The notes below the pieces were generated by a model that saw nothing but the letters and a program-made list of their open reading frames with translations, made no database searches and was not told where the DNA came from. The position numbers were made by a program, and so were the translations under genes. A stretch of DNA of 64,000 bases from Ptiloglossa arizonensis (Eukaryota; Arthropoda; Insecta; Hymenoptera; Colletidae): assembly GCF_051014685.1 (NCBI RefSeq), contig NW_027478777.1:372001-436000 (forward strand). Direction: 5' to 3'. Shown here one piece after another: positions 63,101 to 64,000 of the stretch (positions within the stretch are counted from its first letter, which is position 1; every line of letters starts with the position of its first letter).

Positions 63101-64000
63101 TAAGGAATGGTTGAGGAACCATCAAAATTTTCGCAAGTCTGAAACTCGAAACCAATAACTACAAAGGCCTAGGGGAAAAATACACATACCTTTGTAGTCG
63201 GGCGAGTTTCTACTTTCAGATGCAACCGGAATTTTTCGAGTTCGCCTATCCGTTCGAGAGATATGGGAGTTTGAAGTTAAGGAATGGTTGAGAAACAATC
63301 AAAATTTTCGCAAGCCTGATACTCGAAACCAATAACTACAAAGGCCTAGGGGAAAAATACACATACCTTTGTAATCGCGCGAGTTTCTACTTTCAGATGC
63401 AACCGGAATTTTTCGAGTTCGTCTATCCGTTCGAGAGATATTGGAGTTTGAAGTTAAGGAATGGTTGAGGAACCATCAAAATTTTTGCAAGTCTGATACT
63501 CGAAACCAATAACTACTGTGGCCTAGGGCAAAGATACACATACCATGGTAATCGGGCGAGTTTCTGCTTTCAGATGCAACAGGAATTTCTCGAGTTCGTC
63601 AATCCGTTCGCGAGATATGGGAGTTTGAAGTTAAGTAATGGTTGTAGAACCATCAAAATTTTCGCTGGTCTGACACTCGAAACCAATAATTGGAATGGAC
63701 TAGGGGAAAAGTACACACCCCATTGTAATCGGGCGAGTATCTACTTTCAGATGCAACAGGAATTTCTCGGGTTCGCCAATCCGTTCGCGAGATATGGGAG
63801 TTTGAAGTTAAGGAATGGTTGAGAAACCATCAAAATTTTCGCAAGTCTGATACTCGAAACCAATAACTACAAAGGCCTAGGGCAAAAATACATATAGCAT
63901 TGTAATCGGGCGAGATTATGCATTCAGATGCAACTGGAATTTCTCGAGTTGGTGATCCGTTCGAGAGATATGGGAGTTTGAAGTTAAGGAATGGTTGAGA
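60130..64000. repeat. 15-mer-like pair with a two-monomer deletion, running off the window
   Basis: 'tcgcgcgagtttctac' at 60,721 and 63,374 gives a shift of 2,653 (15 x 177 minus 2). 'gctggtctgacac' at 61,364 and 63,664 gives 2,300, so the right copy lacks two monomers (353 bases) near 63,635. The window ends at about consensus position 129 of the last monomer, so the array continues beyond it. The block also contains 'tggcccagggc' and 'cgatcgag' forms like those of the first 5 kb. Confidence 0.75.

Larger units (their letters stand above)
1..64000. repeat. 177-bp satellite DNA tandem array, head-to-tail, filling the window
   Basis: The same landmark (agtttgaag) recurs at 104, 281, 458, 635 and 812, exactly 177 bases apart, and continues to the last base. 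Every monomer reads in the same direction; I found no inversion and no inserted unrelated sequence. Phase counting gives about 361 complete units plus a fragment. Hand-built consensus: about 41% GC, with three six-base palindromes per unit: AvrII CCTAGG at consensus 4-9, XhoI CTCGAG at 71-76 and NruI TCGCGA at 90-95. There is also an AAAATTTT tract at 137-144. The length suits one nucleosome plus linker. A centromeric or pericentromeric location is inferred from array size, monomer length and HOR structure; neither array end is in the window. I do not recognise the family and cannot assign a species. Confidence 0.97.

Noticed and set aside
1186..63822. Many open frames of 60-114 codons on both strands
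   Set aside because: They recur with the satellite (for example at 49,502, 51,625 and 53,040). Since 177 = 3 x 59, reading frames stay in phase across monomers, and a lost stop in one unit gives a longer frame. The consensus has stops in the frames I checked, frames are open on both strands of the same DNA, and no known domain, start context or codon bias is seen.
1..64000. CRISPR array
   Set aside because: There are direct repeats but no unique spacers; the whole 177-bp unit is repeated and the similarity is continuous.
1..64000. Primate alpha satellite or Arabidopsis-type 178-bp centromere repeat
   Set aside because: Monomer length is close to both, but the sequence does not resemble either consensus as I remember them. 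The 177-bp length alone is not evidence of identity.
1..64000. rRNA, tRNA or other RNA gene clusters, and telomere repeats
   Set aside because: No conserved rRNA blocks, tRNA cloverleaf with A and B boxes, or short telomere-type repeats are visible among the monomers.
1..64000. A previously undescribed gene system such as a defence or biosynthetic locus
   Set aside because: The entire window is satellite. There is no stretch of non-repeat sequence long enough to hold a gene.

Overview
The whole 64-kb window is one uninterrupted tandem array of a satellite repeat with a 177-bp monomer. I see no gene, RNA gene, transposon, microsatellite island or unique sequence, and no change of orientation. 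My phase reference starts each monomer at the AvrII-like 'tggcctaggg' block. The window opens exactly in that phase at base 1. The last, partial monomer starts near 63,873, and 63,872 = 361 x 177 - 25, so the window holds about 361 complete units plus a fragment, with a net loss of about 25 bases through small indels. A hand-built consensus has about 41% GC and 9 CpG per 177 bp. A monomer of this length, at nucleosome-plus-linker size, in a head-to-tail array with higher-order repeats (HORs), is typical of centromeric or pericentromeric heterochromatin of a eukaryote. I do not recognise the sequence. It is not primate alpha satellite and not the Arabidopsis 178-bp repeat as I remember them. 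I cannot name the organism. The lack of CpG depletion leans toward a lineage with little germline CpG methylation, but this is weak evidence.

Layout: 1-4.9 kb and 8.0-11.6 kb are mainly monomers of a 'cctagggc' class. 4.9-8.0 kb, and much of 11.6-44 kb, mixes a 'cctagggg' class with several derived classes (gatgctag/cagacgc type, ttttagtaag type, atagcgttg/ggattcggc type, ccggaattttt/cgagagatat type). The array is built from nested, locally duplicated blocks: a 4-mer (708 bp, about 2.5-3.8 kb), a 5-mer (885 bp, 9.65-11.45 kb), a 12-mer (2,122 bp, 10.7-15.0 kb), a 10/11-mer (17.5-21.1 kb), a 9-mer (24.6-27.2 kb), a 25-mer (about 4.42 kb, two copies, 27.8-36.6 kb), and a block headed by a 5-bp-insertion monomer (36.8-43.7 kb). 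Two islands of more diverged, poorly homogenised monomers follow (44.9-45.4 and 47.1-48.6 kb). Then come an 8-mer HOR of 1,415 bp in three full copies plus a half copy (48.6-53.6 kb), a dimer HOR of 354 bp in three copies (53.4-54.5 kb), an 11-mer of 1,946 bp (57.2-60.1 kb) and a 15-mer-like pair (60.7-64.0 kb). Copies of one HOR often differ by exactly one or two whole monomers, which fits in-register unequal exchange.

The most interesting signal inside the monomer is a 17-bp segment (consensus positions 88-104) that matches 8 of the 9 essential positions of the mammalian CENP-B box. It matches all 9 in one monomer (973-989). Next to it lies a 6-bp-stem dyad (consensus 120-135) that could form a small hairpin or cruciform. 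Function as a centromere is inference; no protein-coding system is present.
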